64,000 nucleotides of DNA from Streptomyces sp. NBC_01716 (GTDB lineage: Bacteria; Actinomycetota; Actinomycetes; Streptomycetales; Streptomycetaceae). The notes beneath the pieces are model-generated. The model saw only the letters and a list, made by a program, of their open reading frames with translations. It searched no databases and was not told the origin of the DNA. Positions within the stretch are counted from its first letter, which is position 1; each line of letters starts with the position of its first letter. This document shows positions 7,500-15,932 of this stretch, piece by piece. The stretch spans positions 6,200,001 to 6,264,000 of the forward strand of contig NZ_CP109181.1 in NCBI RefSeq assembly GCF_036248275.1, in the 5' to 3' direction. A program made the translations under genes and the position numbers.

Positions 7500-10067
7500 C
7501 TACGGAAGGCGGTTCAGCAGCGCCCTGCCCACCTGGGCGAACGCGCCCTTCGGGTGGTCGCGGAAGAGCGGCTCGGTGCCGAAGAGCGTGACCGGCGTAC
7601 CCGCCGCCGATGTACCGCTCACGATCGCCGCCTGTCCCGCCGCGGCCTGCGGACCGCCGGCGCCCGACTCGTCCGCGCGCCAGTGGCCCGAGACGAGCGG
7701 GTTGCCGCCGCCGTACGACTGCTCCGTACGCACGCCCTTGCCGAGCCCGGTGAACCAGAGCGGCGAGTAGACGAACGAGTGGGGCTGGGTGCCGCCGGTG
7801 ACCGGTCCCGGCGTGTTGACCACCCGCACCACGCCGTTGGCGCTCCCGTTGCCCCGTACCGGTGTGGCCGTCAGCAGCGCGGCCTCCGCGTTGAACGCCG
7901 CGCCGCCGGAGCCGAGCGCCACCACGGGCGCGCCCCCGGCGAGGAACTCGGCCAGCGCCGCGCGGGCGCTGTCGTTCAGCCCCGCGTGACTCAGCCCCGT
8001 CGACACGTACAGCGCGTCGGCCTTCGACCAGTCGAAGCCCCCGTTCGCCGTCGCCGTCGATACGGGCAGCACCTCGAAGCCCATCTCGCGCAGCGCGAAC
8101 AGCTCGCCCGAGTTCACGGCCGCCGCGACCGTCGTACGGCGCAGCGCCGCGACGCCCTTGTCCTTCGTGGCCGTGAAGACGACGCCGTACCGGTCGGCCA
8201 GGATCTCGGCCTTCCGGCGGGCCGACGACGGCACGATCGCCGCGCCGTCCGCCGTCCTGCGCACCTTCACACCCTGCGCGAGCAGGGAGTTGACGGCGGC
8301 GAACTCCTTCGGGTCGTCCAGCCGCAGCTTCAGGTCGCCGCCGCGGGCCACCGAGCCGACCGGGGACGCCGCGGTCACGGCCCGCCCGGCGAAGTCCAGT
8401 TGGCCGCGCTGGACCTTGGTGACGTCCGCGCCCCACAGCAGCCCGAGGCTCCAGCCCGAGATGTCGTACATCGACGACACGTCGGCGCTGATGTCGCGGC
8501 CCTCGCTCAGGATGACGTTGGCGATACCGCGCTTGGCCTGCTTCATGTCGACCACGTAGGAGCCGGCCGGGTAGGTGCGGCCCGCCAACTTGAAACTCTT
8601 ACGGGCCTGTTCGACCCTCACGTCGTTGGCGACGAGGTGGTCGACGAGCCGGGCGGCGGCCGGTGCCGACCGCTGGCCGCCGCCCGCCGGGATCACGTAC
8701 GCGCGCGGGAAGTCGGTCGTGTAGATGTCCTCAGGACCGATGCCGGGCACACCGGGCACCGTCTCCTCGGAGATGACCCGCTGCTTCTCGCCCGCGACGC
8801 CGCGCCGGAACGTCTCGATCTGGTCGGCGATCAGCGTCTCGCGGTTCTCCCGCGCGAAGTCGAGCGTCGAGCGCATCGCGGCGCCCGCGACAGCGGTGTT
8901 GATCCCGGACCTGCGGCGCAGCTCCTCGACGGGGAGGTTGTTGTAGTCGTTGTTGTTGACCCGCATCGGGATCTCGACCGTGTGCGAGGCGACCGCGCCC
9001 TGGAACGCCATGTACTGCGGCGTGAAGATCGGCGGCCAGTCGTCCCAGCCCTCCTCCTGGTCCCGGAACGGGATGACCGGTGGCTGGACGCCGTCCCTCC
9101 CGGCCGTGTAGCCGAGGTCGTTGACCGCTTTCTCCATACCGAGGGCGTTGGCGTAGGAGTTCTTGAGGAACAGGTCGTACTCGTAGTTCTCGCCGTGCGG
9201 CGGTGTCGTCGGCTCGATGAGTGTGCCGTTGACGTACCCGTGCAGGTCGAGCATGACCGCGGGCTGCTTGTCGACGGCTATCTGCCGGATCGCGCGCGCC
9301 TCCGGCTGCGAGGCGGTGATGAAGTCACGGTTGAGGTCCAAGCCGTTGCCGTTGGCGCGGGTTCCGGCTATCCGGCCGTCGGGGTTGGCCGTGACGTTGA
9401 GATGGATCCGGCTGGTGGCGAGCAGCTTCCTCGTGTCGCCGTCCTTGGCCTTCGCCAGCTCCTCGATGAGCTTCAGGGCCGCGTCCGTGCCCTCCCACTC
9501 ATTGCCGTGGATGTTGTTGTTGATGAAGACGGGGGTCTTGTAACTCTCCTTGATACGGCGGTCCTTGGCGGCCGACGCGGGGGAGCTCTCGATGCGCTCG
9601 CGCATCCGCTCCTGCTCGGCAACCTCCTTCGCGCTCTCCGGCGCCGTGACCGTGACGAGGTACAGGTCGTGCCCGGCGGCCGACCGGCCGGTGACCTCGA
9701 CGCTCACCCGATTGCCCAGCTCCTGGAGGGCGTTGAGGCGCGGGGCGAGCGAGTGGTACGGCGCCAGGCCCAGCTTGATGGCCTTGTCGGCCGGGTTCTC
9801 GGGCACCGTGTCGAGGACGGTACGGCGCGGGTAGCCGCCCTCCTTGCGCAGCCCGGGGGAGGTCGTGCCCACCGACGAGAGCGCGGCGGCACCCGCCGAC
9901 GGCAGCGCGGACGATGCCACGCGGCTGTCCGTGGCGCCGCCGTCCCGCACCGGGTGCGACGACCGGTCGCCGCCCGCGCCGGGGACGGCGGTCGCGGGAA
10001 GGGGCGAGAGCATCAGTGCCGCGGTGGCGGTGGCGGTGGCGAGCAGGACGGGTCTGGGCATCCCCAT
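7500..10067 (-). CDS. Secreted M14-family zinc carboxypeptidase
   Basis: The ATG at 10067 has GGAGG nine bases upstream and gives 855 aa with a Sec signal peptide (MGMPRPVLLATATATAALML, then an Ala-rich cleavage region). The M14 zinc ligands are visible as HGNE in NNNIHGNEWEG near residue 187, with the third His in DLHGYVNGT near 276. The substrate-binding arginine segments ANPDGR and LNRDF lie between them. The general-base Glu is likely in HTVEIPMR near 364. The C-terminal half (about 430-855) contains two Rossmann/GATase-like segments (for example ADALYVSTGL and FLAGGAPVVALGSGG), as in other large actinobacterial M14 proteins. The likely role is extracellular peptide degradation. Confidence 0.9.
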   Translation of the reverse strand: MGMPRPVLLATATATAALMLSPLPATAVPGAGGDRSSHPVRDGGATDSRVASSALPSAGAAALSSVGTTSPGLRKEGGYPRRTVLDTVPENPADKAIKLGLAPYHSLAPRLNALQELGNRVSVEVTGRSAAGHDLYLVTVTAPESAKEVAEQERMRERIESSPASAAKDRRIKESYKTPVFINNNIHGNEWEGTDAALKLIEELAKAKDGDTRKLLATSRIHLNVTANPDGRIAGTRANGNGLDLNRDFITASQPEARAIRQIAVDKQPAVMLDLHGYVNGTLIEPTTPPHGENYEYDLFLKNSYANALGMEKAVNDLGYTAGRDGVQPPVIPFRDQEEGWDDWPPIFTPQYMAFQGAVASHTVEIPMRVNNNDYNNLPVEELRRRSGINTAVAGAAMRSTLDFARENRETLIADQIETFRRGVAGEKQRVISEETVPGVPGIGPEDIYTTDFPRAYVIPAGGGQRSAPAAARLVDHLVANDVRVEQARKSFKLAGRTYPAGSYVVDMKQAKRGIANVILSEGRDISADVSSMYDISGWSLGLLWGADVTKVQRGQLDFAGRAVTAASPVGSVARGGDLKLRLDDPKEFAAVNSLLAQGVKVRRTADGAAIVPSSARRKAEILADRYGVVFTATKDKGVAALRRTTVAAAVNSGELFALREMGFEVLPVSTATANGGFDWSKADALYVSTGLSHAGLNDSARAALAEFLAGGAPVVALGSGGAAFNAEAALLTATPVRGNGSANGVVRVVNTPGPVTGGTQPHSFVYSPLWFTGLGKGVRTEQSYGGGNPLVSGHWRADESGAGGPQAAAGQAAIVSGTSAAGTPVTLFGTEPLFRDHPKGAFAQVGRALLNRLP

Positions 10068-10242
10068 GCGGATGTACCTCCGGGTCGTGCGGCGGCGATC
10101 GTTCGGTTCAATAGGCAGGTCATACCGGTTGAACGTGTCAACAACAAGAGCTACTCGCAGCCTCGTTGGTCCCGGGCGCCTCATGGAATCGAACGGGAAC
10201 CACCGCGAAACAGCCCCGGAACAAGGCCGATAGGGTGGTCTT

Positions 10243-11088
10243 ATGCGTGATCTCGGTGTGGGCTTCGGGTACTTGGTGAAGGGCCAGCGCTGGGTCGGCG
10301 CGCACGGCAGATGGCTCGGCTTCGGGCTGCTGCCCGGCCTGGTGACCCTCGTGCTGTACGCGGCGGCGCTCGTCGGCCTGTTCTACGGCGCCGACGATCT
10401 GACGACATGGGCGACGCCCTTCGCCGACGACTGGTCATCGCCGTGGCAGGGGCTGTTCCGCGGTTTCCTCACCGTGCTGTTCATCGCGCTCGCGCTGTTC
10501 CTCGCCGTGATCACCTTCACGGCCGTGACACTGCTGGTCGGGCAGCCCTTCTACGAATCGCTCTCCGAGGCCGTGGACCGGTCGGAGGGCGGTGACGTAC
10601 CCGAGTCGGGTCTGCCGCTCTGGCGCGAACTGTGGATCTCCGCGCGGGACAGCCTGCGGATCCTGGCACGGGTGGTGCTGTACGGGGTCGTGCTCTTCGC
10701 TCTCGGGTTCATCCCCGTCATCGGCCAGACGGTCGTCCCCGTACTGGGCTTCTGCGTCTCCGGCTTCTTCCTCTGCGAGGAACTCACCGCGGTCGCGATG
10801 CAGCGGCGAGGCATCGAACTGAAGCAACGGCTCGCGCTGTTGCGGGGCCGCCGGCTGCTCACGCTGGGCTTCGGCGTCCCGCTGACGCTCGCCTTCCTGG
10901 TCCCGTTCGTCGCGGTGTTCCTGATGCCGGGCGCGGTGGCGGGAGCGACGCTGATGGCCCGCGAACTGACCGGCGAGGACGCCGAGGGCGGGCGGCCGGG
11001 TCCCGGTGCCCCTGCGGCGGCGCCGAGCCTCAACACGCCCCCGCCGCAGCCCGGTTCAAGCCCTGCGGACGCCCCGCGCGAGTGGTGA
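10243..11088 (+). CDS. EI24-domain (CysZ-like) membrane protein
   Basis: 281 aa. The EI24/CysZ family is recognised from the N-terminal GFGYLVKGQRWV segment, the LLVGQPFYESLSEAVD motif and four to five membrane helices (about residues 25-50, 70-100, 140-165, 175-195 and 215-240). CysZ itself takes up sulfate in proteobacteria; actinobacterial members are not characterised, so transport is only inferred. A TAGGGT -10-like hexamer (10231-10236) lies seven bases before the ATG and there is no ribosome site, so the mRNA is probably leaderless. The tail after residue 250 is Pro/Ala-rich and likely disordered. Confidence 0.85.
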   Translation: MRDLGVGFGYLVKGQRWVGAHGRWLGFGLLPGLVTLVLYAAALVGLFYGADDLTTWATPFADDWSSPWQGLFRGFLTVLFIALALFLAVITFTAVTLLVGQPFYESLSEAVDRSEGGDVPESGLPLWRELWISARDSLRILARVVLYGVVLFALGFIPVIGQTVVPVLGFCVSGFFLCEELTAVAMQRRGIELKQRLALLRGRRLLTLGFGVPLTLAFLVPFVAVFLMPGAVAGATLMARELTGEDAEGGRPGPGAPAAAPSLNTPPPQPGSSPADAPREW

Positions 11089-11092
11089 AGGA

Positions 11093-11118
11093 CCGGCTCA
11101 CCGGAGCTGATGAGCCGG
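11093..11118. terminator. Hairpin terminator between convergent genes
   Basis: An 8-bp stem (CCGGCTCA with TGAGCCGG), extended by a wobble pair, lies between the EI24 gene and the convergent pyroglutamyl-peptidase-like gene. Confidence 0.6.
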
Positions 11119-11139
11119 CCCTGCTGAGCGACCCGAGTC

Positions 11140-12600
11140 CTACGACTCCTCCACCGCCACGCGCACGATCGTCCGCAACTGCGCGGTGATGTCCAGCCTG
11201 TTCTGTACGAAGACCGGATCCGACACCGTCCCGGTGGCCGGGTTGGTGTTGCCGGGGCCGAATTCGAGGACCGGCGTGTGGACATGGCCGCCCGGGATCT
11301 CCAGCCCGAGCCGGTCGCGCAGCAGCGTCGCCCGGTAGGCGATCTCGTTCGACAGATAGTCCCCGCCGCCTCCGGCACGGGCCGCCGAGCCGGGCGTCGG
11401 CCCGTCCGGCCGTACGACGGGGGCGGTGCCGCCCGCCGGGATCTCGGTCACCGACGTGTTGTCGTACACCGGGAAGCGCCCCGTGCCGGCCGCCACGATG
11501 CCCGCGTAGGGAAGCGTGGTCCGCGTCCACTGCGGCTGCGTCGCCGGGTCCTTCACCGGTACGAGCCCGGTCTCGGACAGGTTCTCGTTGTCCCCGAAGC
11601 CGCCCCGCCAGGCGCCGTTGTACCGCTCCACGTCGATACGCCCCACCCGCCCCTGACTGACCGTCATGAACAGGTCGGCGCGCGGCAGCACCCGGCGCAG
11701 GGCGCGTTCGACCATGCCGTCGGCGAAGTCGCCCCAGCGGACCGGGAACACGGCGGTCTCGACGCGCGCGGGCCCGTCGGCCGTCGGGATCACCGTGCCG
11801 TCCAGCGCGAGCGCGACCGCCCCGGACGGGTTGCTGATCCGGATGTCCCTGTCCAGCGTGAACGGGTCGAAGCCGGTCACCACGATCCGCTTGACGCCCT
11901 TCGCCCGGTCGGCGCCGCCGAAGTCCATCGAGTCCTGGCCGCGCGACGCCCTCTCCAGCCGCTCCAGGAGCCGTACACCCGCGGCCTCCGAGAGCCCCGA
12001 CTCCGCGTGCCACGCGCGCAGTTCACGGGTCATGCCCAGCCGCGCCCAGTACAGCGGCCGGTCGTCGTCCCGGCTCAGTTCACCACCCGCCGGGCCCCGC
12101 CCCTGTGCCCGGTCCACCGCTCGCTGCCAGAGCCGTTCGCCATGCCGTACGGCGGCGCGCTCGGCCTGTGCGTACGAGCCGGCGCCGCGCAGGGACTTCG
12201 CGAACTCCGGCGCGACCTCGTCGAAGCCGCTGTCGTCGAGTATCTGGCGCGGTACGGCCCCGTCGAGACGCCGCTCCTCGACGGTAACCGCCGGAGCGGC
12301 GGCGGCCGGCCCGGCGGCCGTGGCACCTGACGGAGTCACCACGGCGACCAGAGCGGCCGACGCGAGCAGGACGAGCCCCAGGGGGTGTCTTGCCGATCTT
12401 GCCGGGCTCGCGGTCCCTGGTGCCGCGCCTCGCCGCGTTGTCGTCGGTCGCCAACGCTCCGCGTTGTCTCCCTCCTCCGCCTTGCGATCCACGCCACCAG
12501 ACCCCGCTCCCTGATCCGGCCTGACCGACAAGACACCCCCTAGCGGATGCCGGACACGCGGCCGGCCCGCCGTGTTGCTGTTGGTGCGCACGAGTCTCAC
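11140..12600 (-). CDS. Exported pyroglutamyl-peptidase-like protein with MITE-encoded insert
   Basis: The GTG at 12600 follows a GAAGGAAGG ribosome site and gives 486 aa. The frame is open to 12669 but without support. The C-terminal half has the peptidase C15 fold signature: VTGFDPF near residue 210, and AGGGGDYLSNEIAYR, which aligns with the family's active-site motif but has Ser where the nucleophile Cys is expected. GHVHTPVL may carry the catalytic His. I find no Cys anywhere in the protein. Residues about 22-75 are encoded by a 162-bp MITE (see 12378-12543). Without it the leader would read RVRHPLG directly into LVLLASAALVAVV, a normal signal peptide. Whether it is active or exported is open. 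Confidence 0.75.
   Translation of the reverse strand: MRLVRTNSNTAGRPRVRHPLGGVLSVRPDQGAGSGGVDRKAEEGDNAERWRPTTTRRGAAPGTASPARSARHPLGLVLLASAALVAVVTPSGATAAGPAAAAPAVTVEERRLDGAVPRQILDDSGFDEVAPEFAKSLRGAGSYAQAERAAVRHGERLWQRAVDRAQGRGPAGGELSRDDDRPLYWARLGMTRELRAWHAESGLSEAAGVRLLERLERASRGQDSMDFGGADRAKGVKRIVVTGFDPFTLDRDIRISNPSGAVALALDGTVIPTADGPARVETAVFPVRWGDFADGMVERALRRVLPRADLFMTVSQGRVGRIDVERYNGAWRGGFGDNENLSETGLVPVKDPATQPQWTRTTLPYAGIVAAGTGRFPVYDNTSVTEIPAGGTAPVVRPDGPTPGSAARAGGGGDYLSNEIAYRATLLRDRLGLEIPGGHVHTPVLEFGPGNTNPATGTVSDPVFVQNRLDITAQLRTIVRVAVEES
12378..12543. mobile_element. MITE copy C, inserted in frame in a coding region
   Basis: 166 bp including both flanking tetranucleotides (CCAG on the left, CTAG on the right, an imperfect YTAR duplication). 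The terminal inverted repeats AGGGGGTGTCTTG / CAAGACACCCCCT match over about 18 of 21 bp when extended. It shares the internal block CCTCCGCCTTGCGATC and an ACCAGAC segment with the copies at 51593 and 56251, so it is a diverged relative. It encodes no transposase. The insert plus one duplication is exactly 162 bp, keeping the host gene open. Confidence 0.75.
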
Positions 12601-12681
12601 GGGAGTCCTTCCTTCGGGTGGCGGAAGTATCACCTCCGCACCCCGCCGATGGCTACGGCGCCTCAACACCCGTGCGTGCTC

Positions 12682-13302
12682 CTACCGTTCGGGTCCGTCC
12701 GCGCCACCCCGCAGCAGTGTCACGAACGCCCGGAAAGCCTCCGGCATGTCCACCTCGTCCGGCGCCAGCAGCCACTGGTACTGGAGCCCGTCCATCACGG
12801 CCACCAGCAGCGGCGCCGTCTGTTCCGGGGTGAGGCCGCTCGGCAGCCGGTCGCCGAACTCGTCGCGCAGCACGCCCGCCATGTTGCCCCGCACCTGGAC
12901 ATAGCGGCGGGTGAAGAACTCCCCGGCCGGATGACCCTCCGTCACACTCTCGCCGAGCAGCGCCGAGAACGTCTGCACGATGCCGGGCCGCATCGCGTTG
13001 TAGTCGACCATCGACGTCAGCAGCTCCAGCCGCCAGCCGTCCGCGCCCCGGCTGCCGCCCCCGGTGTCCCACTGGTCGCGCTCGTCCATGACGGCGAGGA
13101 GCAGCGCGTCCTTCGTGGGGAAGTAGTGGAGCAGCCCCTGCTGGGTGAGGCCCACGCGCTCCGCCACCGCGCCCAACGTCGCGCCCCGGTAGCCGCGTTC
13201 GGCGATCACCTCGATGGCGGCGCGGAGAATCTCCGCCCGCCGCTCCGTGCTTCTGGCCCTCGCCATCCCACCGGTCCTCATCTCTCGCACCTGTCCGCTC
13301 AC
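12682..13302 (-). CDS. TetR-family transcriptional regulator
   Basis: 206 aa from the GTG at 13302, which has GGAG about ten bases upstream. Internal ATGs at 13281 and 13266 are possible, the last starting MARARSTERR. The N-terminal helix-turn-helix is clear (AEILRAAIEVIAERGYRGAT, then AVAERVGLTQQGLLHYFPTK). The C-terminal half is an unclassified ligand domain. It diverges from a GH3 beta-glucosidase gene across a 124-bp gap containing an inverted repeat, so it probably represses that gene in response to a sugar. This is inferred from position only. Confidence 0.88.
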   Translation of the reverse strand: MSGQVREMRTGGMARARSTERRAEILRAAIEVIAERGYRGATLGAVAERVGLTQQGLLHYFPTKDALLLAVMDERDQWDTGGGSRGADGWRLELLTSMVDYNAMRPGIVQTFSALLGESVTEGHPAGEFFTRRYVQVRGNMAGVLRDEFGDRLPSGLTPEQTAPLLVAVMDGLQYQWLLAPDEVDMPEAFRAFVTLLRGGADGPER

Positions 13303-13370
13303 CGGCCGTCGTCTCCGGACCGTACACGAGTAACGAACCGATAACGAAGCCTACCCGCCTACAGAATTGC

Positions 13371-13387
13371 GGGTCACCATGTAACCC
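13371..13387. promoter_or_regulatory. Candidate TetR operator
   Basis: Imperfect palindrome GGGTCAC-CAT-GTAACCC (GGGTNAC arms) in the divergent gap, about 40 bp before the beta-glucosidase start. Confidence 0.45.
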
Positions 13388-13426
13388 GTCCGCACGAACG
13401 CAGGGCACTGACGAGGAGGTACCGCC

Positions 13427-15919
13427 GTGACCGGCGCACCCATCACCGCGGCCGACCAGGCACGCGAAGCCGCCGTCGAGGCGGCGCTCGGCAAGCTGGC
13501 TCTGGACGACAAGGCGCGGCTGCTCGCAGGGCAGGACAACTGGTCGCTTCCCGCGCTCCCGGAGATCGGGCTGGCCTCCCTCGTCATGTCCGACGGCCCG
13601 ATCGGTGTCCGGGGCGTGCGCTGGACCGCCGACGACCCGTCGGTCGCCCTCCCGTCGCCCACCGCGCTCGCTGCCACCTGGGATCCCGAACTGGCCCGCA
13701 GGGCAGGCCGGTTGCTCGCCCAGGAGGCCCGCCGCAAGGGTGTGCACGTCCTCCTCGCGCCGACCGTCAATCTGCACCGGTCCCCGCTGGGCGGACGCCA
13801 CTTCGAGGCGTACAGCGAAGACCCGTACCTCACCGGCGAGATCGGCACCGGCTATGTCCTGGGCGTCCAGGACGGCGGCGTCGGCACGACCGTCAAGCAC
13901 TTCGTCGCCAACGACGCCGAGACCGACCGCTTCACCGTCGACAACGTCGTCGCCCCGCGCCCGCTGCGTGAGCTCTACCTCGCCCCGTTCGAGGCCATCG
14001 TCAAGAACGCCCACCCCTGGGGCATCATGGCCGCCTACAACCGGGTCAACGGGGACTCGATGACCGAGCACCGCCATCTCCAGAAGGAAGTCCTGCGTGG
14101 CGAGTGGGGATTCGACGGCTATATCGTCTCCGACTGGCTCGCCGCCCGCTCCACCACCGGCGCGATCCTCGGCGGCCTCGACGTCGCGATGCCGGGCCCC
14201 AAGACCGTCTACGGCCCCGCGCTCGCCGCCGCCGTCCGGGCCGGCGAGGTCGAGGAGTCCCTCGTCGACGACGCCGTACGCAACGTGCTGAGGCTCGCCG
14301 CCCGCGTCGGCGCCCTCGACAACGCGCCCGCCGTCGTCCCCGCGTCCGCACTGCCCGCGACCCTCGACGGCGACGCGCTGTCCCGCGAGGTCGCGCGCCG
14401 CTCCTTCGTCCTCGTACGCAACGAGGTACGTGACGGACACCCCGCCCTGCCGCTGGACCCGGAGAGGACCCGCACCGTGGCGCTCAGCGGCGCCGCCGCC
14501 CGCGACGCCCGGATCCTCGGCGGCGGCTCGGCCCATGTCTTCCCGCCGCACACCGTCTCGCCGCTCGACGGCCTGACCGCCGCGCTGCCCGAAGGCGCCC
14601 TCAGCTACCGCGTCGGCGCCGACCCCAGCGACCAACTCGCCGTCGCCGAGAAGGGATTCACGCTGCGAGCGGTCTGCCGCGCCGCCGACGGACGCGAGCT
14701 CGGCACCACCGATCTCCCCTCCGGCATGGTCCAGTGGGTCGGCGTCGACCTGCCCGACGGTGTGACATACGACGAACTGCACACCGTCGAGTTCACCGGC
14801 ACCTTCACCCCGCGCGAGAGCGGCGACCACACCTTCGGCACCCGCGGCATCGGCCCCCTCGTCCTGACCGTCGAGGGAGAGAAGGTCTGGGCGGGCGAGG
14901 AAGGGCTCGGCGACAGCACCGACCCGTTCAACGCGTTCTTCGGCGAACGCCTGGAACGGGCACAAGTCACCCTCATCGAGGGCCAGACCGTCGACGTCTC
15001 GCTCCATCTGACCGTGCCCAGGCTGCCCGGCGCCCCGATGGACGCCGTCGCATTCTCGCTGCTCCACCTCGGCCCGCGGCGCGACCCCGAGGACCTGATC
15101 GCCGAGGCCGTCGACGCTGCCAGGGAGGCGGACACCGCCGTTGTCGTGGTCGCCACCACCACGGCCGTCGAGTCCGAAGGCTTCGACCGTACGAGCCTGG
15201 AACTGCCCGGACATCAGAACGCGCTCGTCGCGGCCGTCGCCGCCGTCAACCCCAACACCGTCGTGGTCGTGAACACCGGCTCACCGGTCGAGATGCCGTG
15301 GCGCGAGGACGTGGCCGCCGTACTGCTCAGCTGGTTCCCCGGCCAGGAGGGCGGCGCCGCGCTCGCCGACGTCCTCACCGGCTCCGATGAGCCCGGCGGC
15401 CGGCTCACCACCACCTGGCCGGTCGCCCTCGCCGACGTGCCCGTCACGGACACCACTCCGGACGCGGGCCAACTGCACTACACCGAGGGCGTGTTCATCG
15501 GTTACCGCGCCTGGGAACGGGCCGGCGCGACCCCCGCGTACCCCTTCGGCCACGGCCTCGGCTACACCGACTGGGAGTACGAGACGCTGGACGCCACCAC
15601 CGAGCGGGCCACCGTACGGCTGCGCAACACCGGCGAACGACCCGGCCGCGAGACCGTCCAGATCTATCTCGCGCCCGTCCCCGGCGACGCGCCGCACGCA
15701 CCGGACGCGCCCGAGCGCCCGGCGCGCTGGCTGGCCGGATTCGCCTCGGCCGAGGCGGGCCCCGGCGAGAGCGTCGAGGTGACGGTCCCGCTCAGGGCCC
15801 GCGCCTTCGAGATCTGGGACGAGGCGGCGAACGGCTGGACGGCCGTCCCCGGCGCGTACGAGATCCAGGCGGGCCGCTCGCTCACCGACGGCAGGCTGAC
15901 CGCCAGGGTCCACCGCTGA
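13427..15919 (+). CDS. GH3 beta-glucosidase with PA14 insertion
   Basis: 830 aa from a GTG with GAGGAGG seven bases upstream. The GH3 N-terminal barrel is clear: SDGPIGVRG, the substrate-binding TVKHFVAND, and the nucleophile Asp in YIVSDWLAA near residue 236. The alpha/beta sandwich follows (VALSGAAARDARILGGGS). A PA14 module (about residues 410-530, TYDELHTVEFTGTFTPRESG) is inserted in it, as in the KdgF/BglX-like PA14 subgroup. The acid/base region EGFDRTSLELP comes next and a fibronectin-III-like domain ends the protein. There is no signal peptide, so it probably hydrolyses imported oligosaccharides in the cytoplasm. The convergent downstream gene is galactose mutarotase. Confidence 0.93.
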   Translation: MTGAPITAADQAREAAVEAALGKLALDDKARLLAGQDNWSLPALPEIGLASLVMSDGPIGVRGVRWTADDPSVALPSPTALAATWDPELARRAGRLLAQEARRKGVHVLLAPTVNLHRSPLGGRHFEAYSEDPYLTGEIGTGYVLGVQDGGVGTTVKHFVANDAETDRFTVDNVVAPRPLRELYLAPFEAIVKNAHPWGIMAAYNRVNGDSMTEHRHLQKEVLRGEWGFDGYIVSDWLAARSTTGAILGGLDVAMPGPKTVYGPALAAAVRAGEVEESLVDDAVRNVLRLAARVGALDNAPAVVPASALPATLDGDALSREVARRSFVLVRNEVRDGHPALPLDPERTRTVALSGAAARDARILGGGSAHVFPPHTVSPLDGLTAALPEGALSYRVGADPSDQLAVAEKGFTLRAVCRAADGRELGTTDLPSGMVQWVGVDLPDGVTYDELHTVEFTGTFTPRESGDHTFGTRGIGPLVLTVEGEKVWAGEEGLGDSTDPFNAFFGERLERAQVTLIEGQTVDVSLHLTVPRLPGAPMDAVAFSLLHLGPRRDPEDLIAEAVDAAREADTAVVVVATTTAVESEGFDRTSLELPGHQNALVAAVAAVNPNTVVVVNTGSPVEMPWREDVAAVLLSWFPGQEGGAALADVLTGSDEPGGRLTTTWPVALADVPVTDTTPDAGQLHYTEGVFIGYRAWERAGATPAYPFGHGLGYTDWEYETLDATTERATVRLRNTGERPGRETVQIYLAPVPGDAPHAPDAPERPARWLAGFASAEAGPGESVEVTVPLRARAFEIWDEAANGWTAVPGAYEIQAGRSLTDGRLTARVHR

Positions 15920-15932
15920 CGGACATTCGCCC

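Noticed and set aside
7446..10250. A 934-codon open frame antisense to the M14 peptidase
   Set aside because: Same GC-bias artefact; the minus-strand frame has signal peptide, zinc ligands and a ribosome site.
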